Shown: piece by piece, positions 24,386 through 32,445 of the stretch
Layout: the number at the start of each line of letters is the position of its first letter
Numbering within the stretch: the stretch's first letter is position 1
Source: Pseudomonas profundi
GTDB lineage: Bacteria > Pseudomonadota > Gammaproteobacteria > Pseudomonadales > Pseudomonadaceae
Assembly (NCBI RefSeq): GCF_008638305.1
Contig: NZ_VTPZ01000015.1
Coordinates: 39,230 to 103,229, forward strand
Length of the DNA: 64,000 bases
Direction of reading: 5' to 3'
Translations under genes and position numbers: made by a program
The notes under the pieces: generated by a model
Databases searched by the model: none
Seen by the model: only the letters and a program-made list of their open reading frames with translations
What the model was told of the DNA's origin: nothing

Positions 24386-25213
24386 ATGTCTCTGGCATCC
24401 CGTTTTGCTCCGCAATCCCCGATCCTGCGCTCCGATCGCCCACTCTCGGACGACCGTATTCGTGCCGTTGTTCCCTCGATCTTTGCCGACGCTCCGCATG
24501 GGAGCCGGTCCGATCGGTATGCCTACATACCGACCTCGGTCGTGCTGACCAGGTTGCGCCAGGAGGGTTTCGAGCCCTTCATGGTGTGCCAGACGCGCGT
24601 GCGCAACGAGGATCGGCGCGAGTACACCAAGCATCTCATCCGACTTCGCCATGCAAGCCAGATCAACGGCGACGAGGCGAACGAGATCATCCTGCTCAAC
24701 AGCCACGACGGCACGAGCAGCTACCAGATGCTTGCCGGCATGTTCCGGTTCGTCTGCCACAACGGCCTGGTCTGCGGTGACACCACCGCCGACATCCGCG
24801 TTCCTCACAAGGGCGACGTGGCAAGCCAGGTGATCGAAGGTGCCTACGAGGTTCTCGAAGGCTTCGAGCGCGTGCAGGACGCGCGCGATGCGATGCGCAC
24901 CATCACCCTCGATGAGGGCGAAGCGGAAATCTTTGCGAATTCCGCGCTCGCACTCAAGTACGACGACCCGGCCAAGTCCACCCCTGTCACGGAGAGCCAA
25001 CTTCTGGCGCCCAGGCGCTGGGACGACCGCAAGAACGACCTGTGGGCCGTCTTCAACCGCGTCCAGGAGAACCTCGTCAAAGGGGGACTGAATGGACGCT
25101 CGGCCAATGGCCGCAATCAACGCACCCGTCCGGTGCAAGGAATCGACCAGAACCTGCGCCTGAACCGGGCGTTGTGGCTGCTGGCCGAAGGCATGCGCCA
25201 GCTCAAGGCGTGA
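24386..25213 (+). CDS. DUF932 domain protein
   Basis: A 275-aa DUF932 protein, a family common on plasmids, phages and ICEs and related to phage/plasmid-like TIGR03299 proteins. Characteristic segments are YAYIPTSVVLTRLRQEGFEPF near residue 46, HLIRLRH, and FRFVCHNGLVCGD near residue 131, with a C-terminal RALWLLAEGMRQL. AAAGGAGATC precedes the ATG. No enzymatic activity is established for the family. Confidence 0.88.
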   Translation: MSLASRFAPQSPILRSDRPLSDDRIRAVVPSIFADAPHGSRSDRYAYIPTSVVLTRLRQEGFEPFMVCQTRVRNEDRREYTKHLIRLRHASQINGDEANEIILLNSHDGTSSYQMLAGMFRFVCHNGLVCGDTTADIRVPHKGDVASQVIEGAYEVLEGFERVQDARDAMRTITLDEGEAEIFANSALALKYDDPAKSTPVTESQLLAPRRWDDRKNDLWAVFNRVQENLVKGGLNGRSANGRNQRTRPVQGIDQNLRLNRALWLLAEGMRQLKA

Positions 25214-25221
25214 TGCCAAGC

Positions 25222-25248
25222 GGACCTCGCCCAGCTCGGGTGAGGTCC
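25222..25248 (+). terminator. hairpin after the DUF932 gene and leader element D
   Basis: A 7-bp perfect stem GGACCTC/GAGGTCC extended inward by four more pairs (5-nt loop). It is followed by TTTCCTCTCATCCACC (leader motif) and a CGGGC/GCCCG stem (25265-25284). Confidence 0.7.
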
Positions 25249-25308
25249 ATTTCCTCTCATCCACCGGGCGCCGTCGGCGGCCCGCTATTCGTCATCAGGA
25301 GAACCAAC

Positions 25309-25998
25309 ATGGCAACCACATCGGCGCCCGAGCAATCGGTATCGCCCATCATTGTTCCGGGCCAGCTCACGCTGCGCACCATACGCGGCAAGAACGGCCC
25401 GTTCACCGTCGGCCGCCTTGTCACCCCCATCGGCAAGTTCGCGGTCAAGGATGCGGAGCTGGAGCAGTACCCCGAAGGAAAATACGACGGGGAATTCATC
25501 ATCCGCTACATCTTCCCGAAGTCCTATCCGGTCGGCGACGGCATGCGGTTCGAGATCCGCGCCAACCTGGACGGAATGACGCTCAACGGAATCGACAAAC
25601 TGAGCCGCGACGAAGCCCGAAGCTTCGCCACCCAGGACGTCGATCCACTCGATGAAGAGCTGGGGACGCAGCCTGCAGCAACGCCGGCCAAGTCTGCCAA
25701 GGCCTCCACGCCCGCCAAGCACGCACCCGTGCAGGCGTCGGCGGATCCTCTGGTCGATACCACGCCCTTCGGTGTGGATGCGCCGACGCCCGCTGCGGCG
25801 GCTGCCCCCGGCAGCACCGAAGATGGCGACGCCGCTCTGTTCGGTCTGCTGTGGCCGCTGGGCGAGTCCGTGAAATTGGATTCGACCATCGACCGCCGCG
25901 CCCTGCGCGCGCAGATCGCCCGCCTGGGCGAACTGGGTTTTGCGTTGGACTTCAAGACGCAGGAGTGGAGCCGTCAGGCCGAACTGCAACCTGCGTGA
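25309..25998 (+). CDS. DUF3275 family ICE protein
   Basis: A 229-aa protein. The N-terminal DUF3275 region (residues 13-110) has LTLRTIRGKNGPFTVGRLVTPIGKFAVK and GKYDGEFIIRYIFPKSYPVGDGMRFEIRA. A low-complexity Ala/Pro/Thr linker (residues 115-170) leads to a C-terminal piece (ALFGLLWPLGESVKLDSTIDR). The family is restricted to ICEs and plasmids and has no known activity. Start supported by the CAGGAGAACCAAC spacing. Confidence 0.85.
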   Translation: MATTSAPEQSVSPIIVPGQLTLRTIRGKNGPFTVGRLVTPIGKFAVKDAELEQYPEGKYDGEFIIRYIFPKSYPVGDGMRFEIRANLDGMTLNGIDKLSRDEARSFATQDVDPLDEELGTQPAATPAKSAKASTPAKHAPVQASADPLVDTTPFGVDAPTPAAAAAPGSTEDGDAALFGLLWPLGESVKLDSTIDRRALRAQIARLGELGFALDFKTQEWSRQAELQPA

Positions 25999-26021
25999 TC
26001 GCAGACGCCGCATCCGCGGTG

Positions 26022-26062
26022 TTCTTCATCCACCCGCCGGGGTTCCTTCCCCCTGCGGGGGA
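26022..26062 (+). promoter_or_regulatory. leader element E
   Basis: TTCTTCATCCACCCGCCGGG followed by TCCCCC/GGGGGA with a 3-nt loop (26048-26062). It is the clearest copy of the motif and lies 30 nt before the next start codon. Confidence 0.55.
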
Positions 26063-26092
26063 GGCCTCGGCCATTTTCTGGAGGTCTCCATC

Positions 26093-26434
26093 ATGTCCAC
26101 CATCGCTTTCGATGTACCCCGTTCCGCGCTGGATGAATCCGCATGGCGAGCTGTTTGCAAGACAGCCGCCGAGCACGCCCAGCGTGGTTGCGGCCTGTCC
26201 TGGGATCATTGGGTCACGCTTTTCAGTTCGGAGATCGACGCGCAAGCTAGTCGGTTGCCGGAAAGCCAGCGAGCTCAGGCCCTGGAAATCGCAGCCCACG
26301 AATGGGACTACGCAACACCCGCCGAGCGGCAGGAAGCCCAGGACTGGAATGCGGAGCATGGCTATTGCTCGCATGGGATCGAGTTCGGCTACTGCCCGGC
26401 CGGTTGTGATCGCGACGATGACGACTGGGACTAA
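26093..26434 (+). CDS. small ICE protein of unknown function
   Basis: A 113-aa acidic protein preceded by CTGGAGGTCTCC. The C-terminal part carries HGYCSHGIEFGYCPAGC, with three cysteines and two histidines that could bind a metal, and ends in an acidic DRDDDDWD tail. No family recognised. Confidence 0.6.
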   Translation: MSTIAFDVPRSALDESAWRAVCKTAAEHAQRGCGLSWDHWVTLFSSEIDAQASRLPESQRAQALEIAAHEWDYATPAERQEAQDWNAEHGYCSHGIEFGYCPAGCDRDDDDWD

Positions 26435-26455
26435 GGGCAAAGCATAGGTTCCTTC

Positions 26456-26507
26456 GCCGCACCTGCGGCTTTTCATCACCCGCCGGGAGGCCCTCCCCGT
26501 GGGGAGG
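26456..26507 (+). promoter_or_regulatory. short terminator and leader element F
   Basis: GCCGC/GCGGC with a 4-nt loop and TTTT (26456-26473) runs directly into the motif TTTTCATCACCCGCCGGG (26470-26487), then a CCTCCCC/GGGGAGG stem (26492-26507). Confidence 0.6.
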
Positions 26508-26538
26508 CCTCCGGCTCTACTTTTCCAGGAGGCCTCTC

Positions 26539-26946
26539 ATGGGCTGGTATTTCTCACCCCAATCGCGGTCTGAACTGATCGCGGAACTGATCGCACCGCA
26601 AGAGACCGAGCGCGCCAGCGTCAAGGTCATCGCCCACGCGCTGCGCGGCAACGTCCTCTGGTCTGTCGCGGAAGTGACGGCCAAGGTCGAAGGCGTACAT
26701 CGTGATCTCGCGCCGGGCCAATCCCTGCGCTACATCCGCTGCGATCTGCTTGAACGCAGCGGCGGCCAGTGGGGTTACAAGCCGCTGGACGAGTCCATGC
26801 ACCCGTACTACTACTCGTGCCCGCTGTCCTATCTGGACCTTGCACCGGAGCAGTCTGCCGAATGGCGTGCAGGCGTTCGCGCCTACCACGCTCGGCGACG
26901 CACACCCACGGCTGTCACGGCACCCGCCGCAACGCTGATGGTCTGA
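26539..26946 (+). CDS. ICE protein, possibly DUF6927-like
   Basis: A 135-aa protein with CCAGGAGGCC before the ATG. The pattern MGWYFSPQSR at the start, VLWSVAEV, and WGYKPLDESMHPYYYSCPLSYLDLAP in the C-terminal half is shared by a conserved ICE/plasmid protein family, which I think is DUF6927. The Trp- and Tyr-rich core suggests binding to a nucleic acid or nucleotide, but this is not established. Confidence 0.65.
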   Translation: MGWYFSPQSRSELIAELIAPQETERASVKVIAHALRGNVLWSVAEVTAKVEGVHRDLAPGQSLRYIRCDLLERSGGQWGYKPLDESMHPYYYSCPLSYLDLAPEQSAEWRAGVRAYHARRRTPTAVTAPAATLMV

Positions 26947-26962
26947 GCCAGGAGGAACCGAC

Positions 26963-27223
26963 ATGGACCTGATCCTCGCTGCGCTCTCCCCCTCGCTGCT
27001 GGCGCTCGTTGAAGGGAGTTTGTCCAACGACGAAGTGTCCTCCGACGAGGAGATGCTGGAGTACTTCATCAGCAACGGCCTCACCGAGAAACAGGCGCGG
27101 CAGGCACTGACCTACCGCGACCAGTACCTCAACAACATCTACCTGGACGGCTTCACGCCGATCACCGCGGTGGACGAGGTGCTTCACTTCAACCCGCACA
27201 CCCGGCAGTTCGAGCCGGACTGA
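26963..27223 (+). CDS. small acidic ICE protein
   Basis: An 86-aa acidic protein, 16 nt after the previous gene with its own CCAGGAGGAACC ribosome-binding site, so the two probably share a transcript. It is mostly helical with no recognised motif; ALTYRDQYLNNIYLDGFTPITAVDEVLHF forms the conserved-looking C-terminal half. Confidence 0.6.
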   Translation: MDLILAALSPSLLALVEGSLSNDEVSSDEEMLEYFISNGLTEKQARQALTYRDQYLNNIYLDGFTPITAVDEVLHFNPHTRQFEPD

Positions 27224-27228
27224 GCGGT

Positions 27229-27260
27229 TTTCTTCCACCCCCAGGGGCAGCACTTGCCCC
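27229..27260 (+). promoter_or_regulatory. leader element G
   Basis: TTTTCTTCCACCCC then a 6-bp perfect stem GGGGCA/TGCCCC (27244-27249, 27255-27260), 40 nt before the next start codon. Confidence 0.5.
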
Positions 27261-27299
27261 AGCGGGCGGTGCTGTTCCCGTTCATCCGAGGACACCACC

Positions 27300-27950
27300 A
27301 TGCCCGCACACACTTCTTCCACCACGCTGTACCGCATCGACGAATGCCCGGATGTGATGGCCGACGCCTGCGTCGGCGACGACCAGGGCAACCTGATCTT
27401 CCTGTCGATCTGGGCGCGGGACACCGCCGTCCAGCAGTTCCTCGCTCGCCTGACCCTTGGGCGCGACGAGCAGGGACTGGACCAGTTTCACGTCATCACC
27501 GACCAAGGCGGCAGCGTCCCGGTGTTCATCGGCAACGTCGATCGCCTGGAAAAGCGCATCACGCGCGCCTACCGGCGAACGCTGTTCGGTTCGCTGTCCA
27601 ACGTGTGGCTGTTCGACCGGCGCTGCGTCAAGCCCGACAAGGCCAACGCCAGCGCGCTGGCATTGCTGCCACGCGACAGCGCCCACCGGCTCGACCGCCT
27701 GTGGACGCTGGTGCGGGACACGTGCCCGTTGCCGCTGCTCGACCACTGGCGCGAGACCGTGCTGGAACTGCTGCAAAGCCGCGAGATGCTGGGCCGCCTT
27801 CCGTTCGCCCTCGGGCCGCTGGAAGGCCATCGGCTCGCCATCGACGTGCCGACGCTGACCCTGGCGCTGGGCTCCCTGATCCGCAGTGACGTGCTCACCG
27901 CCTATCCATACCCGGCCAAGATCTGGACGCCGGAAGTGGTAGCGGCCTGA
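27300..27950 (+). CDS. conserved hypothetical ICE protein
   Basis: A 216-aa soluble protein preceded by CGAGGACACC. The N-terminal 90 residues (QGNLIFLSIWARDTAVQQFLARL, VPVFIGNVDRLEKRITRAYRRTLFG) may form an alpha/beta domain. Position between the DUF6927-like gene and the methyltransferase-like gene is usual for this ICE class. No function is known. Confidence 0.65.
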   Translation: MPAHTSSTTLYRIDECPDVMADACVGDDQGNLIFLSIWARDTAVQQFLARLTLGRDEQGLDQFHVITDQGGSVPVFIGNVDRLEKRITRAYRRTLFGSLSNVWLFDRRCVKPDKANASALALLPRDSAHRLDRLWTLVRDTCPLPLLDHWRETVLELLQSREMLGRLPFALGPLEGHRLAIDVPTLTLALGSLIRSDVLTAYPYPAKIWTPEVVAA

Positions 27951-28014
27951 CCCACCCTCGGAGGCACGCCTTGGTGTGCTTCCGTCTTTCATCCCCGCCA
28001 ACCAGGAGACTTCC

Positions 28015-29124
28015 ATGGCCCTCATGTTCCCGCGGCTTGCCCGCAATTTCGTGAAGAACGGGTATTTCCCGACTGATGAACCCACGCTCGAAAGAGCCCT
28101 CAACGCACTGATGCCCAGCGACGGGCCGATGTGCATCCTCGATCCCTGCGCCGGCGAAGGCGTAGCGATCGCCGAAGCCGCCCACGCCCTCGGGCGCGAG
28201 CAGGCCAAGGCGTTCGCCGTTGAGTTCGACGCGGAGCGGGCACGCCATGCCCGCGGCCTGGTCGATCACTGCCTGCACGCGGACCTGATGGACACGATGG
28301 TCTCCAAGCAGTCGTTCGGACTGCTCTGGCTCAACCCGCCGTATGGCGACCTGTCCAAGGACGTCAACGGCAACATCGGCTATCAGGGCCAGGGTCGTGC
28401 CCGCCTCGAAAAACTGTTCTACCAGCGCAGTTTGTCGTTGCTGCAATACGGCGGCGTGCTGGTCTTCATCGTCCCCGGCTACGTGCTCGACGCGGAGCTG
28501 GTCGGCTGGCTGACGCGCCACTACACCGACCTGCGCATCTACCGAGCGGTGGAGACGCAGTTCAAGCAAGTTGTGATCTTCGGCCGGCGGGTGCGCCAGC
28601 GCGAGCAGGCCTCGGATGGCGTCAAGGCCGTGCGCAATCTGCTGCTGCAGGTTGGGCAAGGCGAGATCGAAGCTGACGAACTGCCGAGCGAATGGCCGTT
28701 CCTGCCGTACATCGTCCCCGCCAGTCCGGCCGAGCCGGAGCATTTCTTCCGCGTGACGATGGAGCCCGAGCAGTTCGCCGACGAGGTTGGCAGGCTGCAA
28801 GGCCTCTGGCCGTCGCAGGACACGCACCTGGGGGCCGCGCAGCAGTCGCTGCGTCCACCGGCGCGGGCCTTGTCCCACTGGCATCTCGCCCTGGCTCTGG
28901 CCGCAGGCGCGATCTCGGGGGTTGTGCGCTCCAAGACGGGGCGCGTGCTCGTCGTCAAAGGTGACACCCACAAGGACAAGACGCTCCAGCGGGAATTCAC
29001 CGAACGCGAAGACGGCTCCATCGCCGAGACCCGCATCCTCACCGACAAGTTCGTACCTGTCATCCGCGCGTGGGACATGACGCCTGGCTCCCCGACACGG
29101 GGCGACGTCTTGACCATTCGTTAA
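28015..29124 (+). CDS. DUF6094 protein, methyltransferase-like
   Basis: A 369-aa protein with a Rossmann-type SAM-dependent methyltransferase fold: motif I ILDPCAGEGVAIAEAAHALG near residues 40-60, an acidic loop AVEFDAERARHARG, and the catalytic NPPYGD motif (near residue 108) of adenine-N6 or glutamine methyltransferases. DUF6094 proteins in these ICEs could modify DNA, for example to protect the element from restriction, but no target domain is recognisable. Start supported by CAGGAGACTTCC. It follows leader motif TCTTTCATCCCCGCC (27985-27999). Confidence 0.82.
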   Translation: MALMFPRLARNFVKNGYFPTDEPTLERALNALMPSDGPMCILDPCAGEGVAIAEAAHALGREQAKAFAVEFDAERARHARGLVDHCLHADLMDTMVSKQSFGLLWLNPPYGDLSKDVNGNIGYQGQGRARLEKLFYQRSLSLLQYGGVLVFIVPGYVLDAELVGWLTRHYTDLRIYRAVETQFKQVVIFGRRVRQREQASDGVKAVRNLLLQVGQGEIEADELPSEWPFLPYIVPASPAEPEHFFRVTMEPEQFADEVGRLQGLWPSQDTHLGAAQQSLRPPARALSHWHLALALAAGAISGVVRSKTGRVLVVKGDTHKDKTLQREFTEREDGSIAETRILTDKFVPVIRAWDMTPGSPTRGDVLTIR

Positions 29125-29174
29125 TCCACCGGACGCGCTGCTGTCCTGCTGTACCACATCGAAGGAGAAACACC

Positions 29175-29495
29175 ATGTTCCCAAATCTGTTCAAGCGGCC
29201 CGCGCCGCAGAAGCAACCGTTGTTCGCACCGGGCTCGCTGAAGTTGAGCGAGAAGGTGCATTGGTTGGCCCGCAAAGGCCTGATCGACCCCTTGACCTAT
29301 GTCCAGCGCCATGTGCGCGGTGACTGGGGCGAGATCGACAAGGCCACCCGCAAGGCCAACGACGTCGCACTCCAACAGGACAACCTGATGATCTCCTACT
29401 ACCGGATCACGCCGGAGCTGGTTCTGATCGTCAAGACCAGCGAAGACCACCAGACCACGGTTGTCCAGCTTCCCGAAGAGCGCGACATGATCTGA
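29175..29495 (+). CDS. small ICE protein, paralogue of the next gene
   Basis: A 106-aa protein with GAAGGAGAAACACC before the ATG. The core LKLSEKVHWLARKGLIDPLTYVQRHVRGDWGEI is shared with the following gene, which has LILSEGIDRLVRAGRLDPIPYFRRHVRGDWGDV, so the pair arose by duplication. Each has its own leader (motif TTAATCCACCGG at 29121 for this one). Function unknown. Confidence 0.7.
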   Translation: MFPNLFKRPAPQKQPLFAPGSLKLSEKVHWLARKGLIDPLTYVQRHVRGDWGEIDKATRKANDVALQQDNLMISYYRITPELVLIVKTSEDHQTTVVQLPEERDMI

Positions 29496-29526
29496 AGTCA
29501 CCCATCGTCATCCCAGTCACCTGACG

Positions 29527-29560
29527 GAGCCACTTCACTCCGCCAGGGGTGTCGTGGCTC
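29527..29560 (+). promoter_or_regulatory. leader element H
   Basis: A perfect 7-bp inverted repeat GAGCCAC/GTGGCTC with a 20-nt loop, preceded by the motif variant GTCATCCCAGTCACC and located 25 nt before the next start codon. Confidence 0.5.
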
Positions 29561-29584
29561 AATGAATCCATCAAGGAGGAATCC

Positions 29585-29890
29585 ATGGCATCCCGACACA
29601 TCGAAACCTACTGCCAGGACCTGCTGTTTCCGGTAGGTGCACTCATCCTCAGCGAAGGTATCGACCGCCTGGTCCGCGCCGGTCGTCTTGACCCGATTCC
29701 GTACTTCCGTCGCCATGTCCGTGGCGACTGGGGGGACGTCAGCGACGGGCAATGGCAAGCCAACGGCATCGCACTTCAATCGGGTGCTTTGCTGGAATCG
29801 CACTACGTGATTCATCGTGCGCTGCGCATTCGCATCGTCACCGATGCGAAACGCCATCTCACATCCATCGTGCTGCCGTCCGAAGACTAA
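29585..29890 (+). CDS. small ICE protein, paralogue of the previous gene
   Basis: A 101-aa protein preceded by CAAGGAGGAATCC. It shares the RHVRGDWG core with its neighbour but has a different N-terminus and a C-terminal beta-strand-like half (LRIRIVTDAKRHLTSIVLP). Both proteins end in a hydrophobic-basic strand and an acidic tip. No activity can be assigned. Confidence 0.7.
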   Translation: MASRHIETYCQDLLFPVGALILSEGIDRLVRAGRLDPIPYFRRHVRGDWGDVSDGQWQANGIALQSGALLESHYVIHRALRIRIVTDAKRHLTSIVLPSED

Positions 29891-29923
29891 GCACATTTCA
29901 CCAGCAGGCCGCCAGCGCCTGCG

Positions 29924-29997
29924 TTTTCCATCCACCGTCGGCCGTGTGCCGATTGATCTTCCCACCCTGGGGCAGGCCATTGCCCCTTTGGGGGTGG
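29924..29997 (+). promoter_or_regulatory. leader element I
   Basis: TTTTCCATCCACCG at 29924, then nested stems: outer CCACCC/GGGTGG (29962-29967, 29992-29997) and inner GGGGCA/TGCCCC (29969-29974, 29981-29986). The structure sits 30 nt before the helicase start codon. Confidence 0.55.
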
Positions 29998-30027
29998 TGC
30001 ATGCCCCATTTTCTTTGGAGCATCACC

Positions 30028-32307
30028 ATGTCCCTCGATCTCGAAAACACTACCGCCGAAGCCACGCCCGTACAGGGCGAACTGCTCGACGCGGAATCCA
30101 ACCCTCTGACCCTGAGCCTTCAGGATTTTGTCGGCGAGTTCGGCGACGAACTGCTCGACGCCCTCAACAGCGCCAATCCGCCGGTCTATACCGGCCAGCC
30201 GCAGGCGCATCGTCAACTCGTCGTCGCCAGCCTCAAACGCAAGCTATTCCAAGCCCAAGCCGAAGTCGTCCATGCCGCCGCCGAGCTGCTGATCGACCGT
30301 GGCGAACACGCCGCGATCGTCAACGGCGAGATGGGTTGCGGCAAAACGACCGTTGGTATCGCCACAGCCGCCGTGCTCAACGCCGAAGGCTATCGCCGTA
30401 CCCTGGTTCTTTCTCCACCGCACCTGGTCTACAAGTGGCGGCGCGAGATCCAGGAGACGGTGGCAGGCGCCAAGGTCTGGGTGCTCAACGGCCCGGACAC
30501 GCTGGTCAAGCTCATCAAGCTGCGCGAGCAGTTGGGTGTGCAGCCCACGGGCCAGGAGTTCTTTGTCCTGGGGCGCGTCAGGATGCGGATGGGATTCCAC
30601 TGGAAGCCTGTCTTCACCACGCGGCGCACCCGCCATGGCGACGTGGCAGCGTGCCCTGACTGCGGCACGGTCATCACCGACCTCGACGGCGAGCCGGTCA
30701 ACCCGGTCGCGCTCGAAGCCGAGGAGTACCGCAGGAAGTGCAGCCATTGCGCCGCGCCCCTGTGGACATTGATCCGCCCGCGCAGCCTGTCCGGCAGCGA
30801 CCAGTCCTCGGCCGTGCTGAAAGCGTTGAAGCGCATCCCGACGATCGGGGAAGTCACCGCGCAGAAGCTGATGCAGAAGTTCGGCGACGGGTTCCTGGCG
30901 TCGATGCTGGGCGACAACATCCATGAGTTCATCAACCTCATGGACGGCAACGGCGAGCTGGTGTTTTCCGACCGTCAAGCCACGCGCATGGAACGTGCGA
31001 TGGCCAACATGGAGTTCGGTTTTGGCGAGGGCGGCTATCAACCGTCCGAGTTCATCAAGCGCTACCTGCCGCAAGGCACGTTCGACCTGCTCATCGCCGA
31101 CGAGGCCCACGAGTACAAGAACGGCGGCAGCGCCCAGGGCCAGGCCATGGGCGTGCTGGCGGCGAAGGCTCGCAAGACCTTACTGCTGACCGGCACGTTG
31201 ATGGGCGGCTACGGCGACGATCTGTTCTACCTGCTGTTCCGAGCCCTTCCCGGGCGGATGATCGAAGACGGCTATCGCCCGACCACGAGCGGCAGCATGA
31301 CCTCGGCCGCGATGGCGTTCATGCGCGATCACGGTGTCCTGAAGGACATTTATTCCGAGAGCACCGGGACGGCGCACAAGACCGCGAAAGGCACGAAAGT
31401 CAGTGTCAGAACGGTCAAAGCTCCGGGCTTCGGCCCCAAGGGCGTGCTGCGCTGCATCCTGCCGTTCACGATCTTCCTCAAACTCAGAGACATCGGCGGC
31501 AACGTTCTGCCACCGTATGACGAGGAGTTCCGTGAAGTCGCGATGGACACGGCGCAAGCCGCGGCCTACCGCGATTTGGCGGGTCGGCTGACCGCGGAGC
31601 TGAAACAGGCTCTGGCGCGACGCGATACAACCTTGCTGGGTGTGGTCCTCAACGTGCTGCTGGCCTGGCCGGACTGCTGCTTCCGGTCGGAGACCGTGGT
31701 GCATCCGCGCACACGCAATACCTTGGCGTTCGTCCCGGCTCAGTTCAACGAGTTCGAGATCAGCCCCAAGGAGCGTGAGCTGATCGACATCTGCAGGGAA
31801 GAGAAAGCACAGGGCCGCAAGGTTCTGGCCTACACGGTCTATACCGGCACGCGCGACACGACTAGCCGGTTGAAGGTATTGCTGGAGCAGGAAGGCTTCA
31901 AAGTGGCGGTACTGCGCGCAAGCGTGGATGCCAGCCGCCGCGAGGACTGGATCGCCGAGCAGTTGGACCGTGGCATCGACGTGCTCATCACCAATCCCGA
32001 GCTTGTCAAGACGGGATTGGACCTGTTGGAGTTTCCGACGATCGTGTTCATGCAGTCGGGCTACAACGTGTATTCGCTCCAGCAGGCGGCACGCCGCTCT
32101 TGGCGTATCGGGCAGAAGCTGTCCGTGCGCGTGATCTACCTGGGCTACGCCGGCTCCTCGCAGATGACCTGCCTGGAGCTGATGGCCAAGAAGATCATGG
32201 TCTCGCAGTCCACTTCGGGCGATGTACCCGAATCGGGGCTCGATGTCCTGAACCAGGATGGTGATTCCGTCGAGGTCGCATTGGCCCGGCAATTGGTAAC
32301 TGCGTGA
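30028..32307 (+). CDS. SNF2/DEAD-like helicase of the ICE
   Basis: A 759-aa superfamily 2 helicase. The Walker A motif is NGEMGCGKT (residues 99-107), the DEAH box lies in LLIADEAHEYKNGG (near 355), motif III-like in LLTGTLMGG, and motif VI QQAARRSWRIGQ near residue 690 is SNF2/Swi2-like. A CxxC...CxxC zinc insertion (CPDCG ... CSHC, residues 211-245) and a helical insert with a helix-hairpin-helix-like IPTIGEVTAQKLMQKFGDG separate motifs I and II. Present in most ICEs of this class; probably acts on ICE DNA. Starts after TTTGGAGCATCACC. Confidence 0.88.
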   Translation: MSLDLENTTAEATPVQGELLDAESNPLTLSLQDFVGEFGDELLDALNSANPPVYTGQPQAHRQLVVASLKRKLFQAQAEVVHAAAELLIDRGEHAAIVNGEMGCGKTTVGIATAAVLNAEGYRRTLVLSPPHLVYKWRREIQETVAGAKVWVLNGPDTLVKLIKLREQLGVQPTGQEFFVLGRVRMRMGFHWKPVFTTRRTRHGDVAACPDCGTVITDLDGEPVNPVALEAEEYRRKCSHCAAPLWTLIRPRSLSGSDQSSAVLKALKRIPTIGEVTAQKLMQKFGDGFLASMLGDNIHEFINLMDGNGELVFSDRQATRMERAMANMEFGFGEGGYQPSEFIKRYLPQGTFDLLIADEAHEYKNGGSAQGQAMGVLAAKARKTLLLTGTLMGGYGDDLFYLLFRALPGRMIEDGYRPTTSGSMTSAAMAFMRDHGVLKDIYSESTGTAHKTAKGTKVSVRTVKAPGFGPKGVLRCILPFTIFLKLRDIGGNVLPPYDEEFREVAMDTAQAAAYRDLAGRLTAELKQALARRDTTLLGVVLNVLLAWPDCCFRSETVVHPRTRNTLAFVPAQFNEFEISPKERELIDICREEKAQGRKVLAYTVYTGTRDTTSRLKVLLEQEGFKVAVLRASVDASRREDWIAEQLDRGIDVLITNPELVKTGLDLLEFPTIVFMQSGYNVYSLQQAARRSWRIGQKLSVRVIYLGYAGSSQMTCLELMAKKIMVSQSTSGDVPESGLDVLNQDGDSVEVALARQLVTA

Positions 32308-32316
32308 TCTGCTGTC

Positions 32317-32349
32317 TGCCGGCATCCTTTCGGGGGTGCCGGCATTTTT
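32317..32349 (+). terminator. strong intrinsic terminator after the helicase
   Basis: TGCCGGCA on both arms (32317-32324, 32337-32344), extended by inner pairs, followed by TTTTTC. It closes the accessory module before the defence cargo. Confidence 0.9.
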
Positions 32350-32445
32350 CTAGGAAATTGCTGCTCGGAGGATTCGATCACCGCCCCGGTCCCAGCGCGG
32401 GGAAGGCTAAACTGATCAGACAATACCGAGATTCAAGGAGGCACT

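Noticed and set aside
27895..29184. Long frame antisense to the DUF6094 gene
   Set aside because: Overlaps a gene with clear methyltransferase motifs; the antisense product has no recognisable features.
21778..29997. Leader hairpin series read as a CRISPR array or integron cassette array
   Set aside because: Spacing is gene-sized, the stems differ in sequence, and neither CRISPR repeats nor the RYYYAAC/GTTRRRY boxes of attC sites are evident.
31180..32325. Long frame antisense to the helicase gene
   Set aside because: Helicase motif VI is encoded on the sense strand here; the antisense frame is a shadow.
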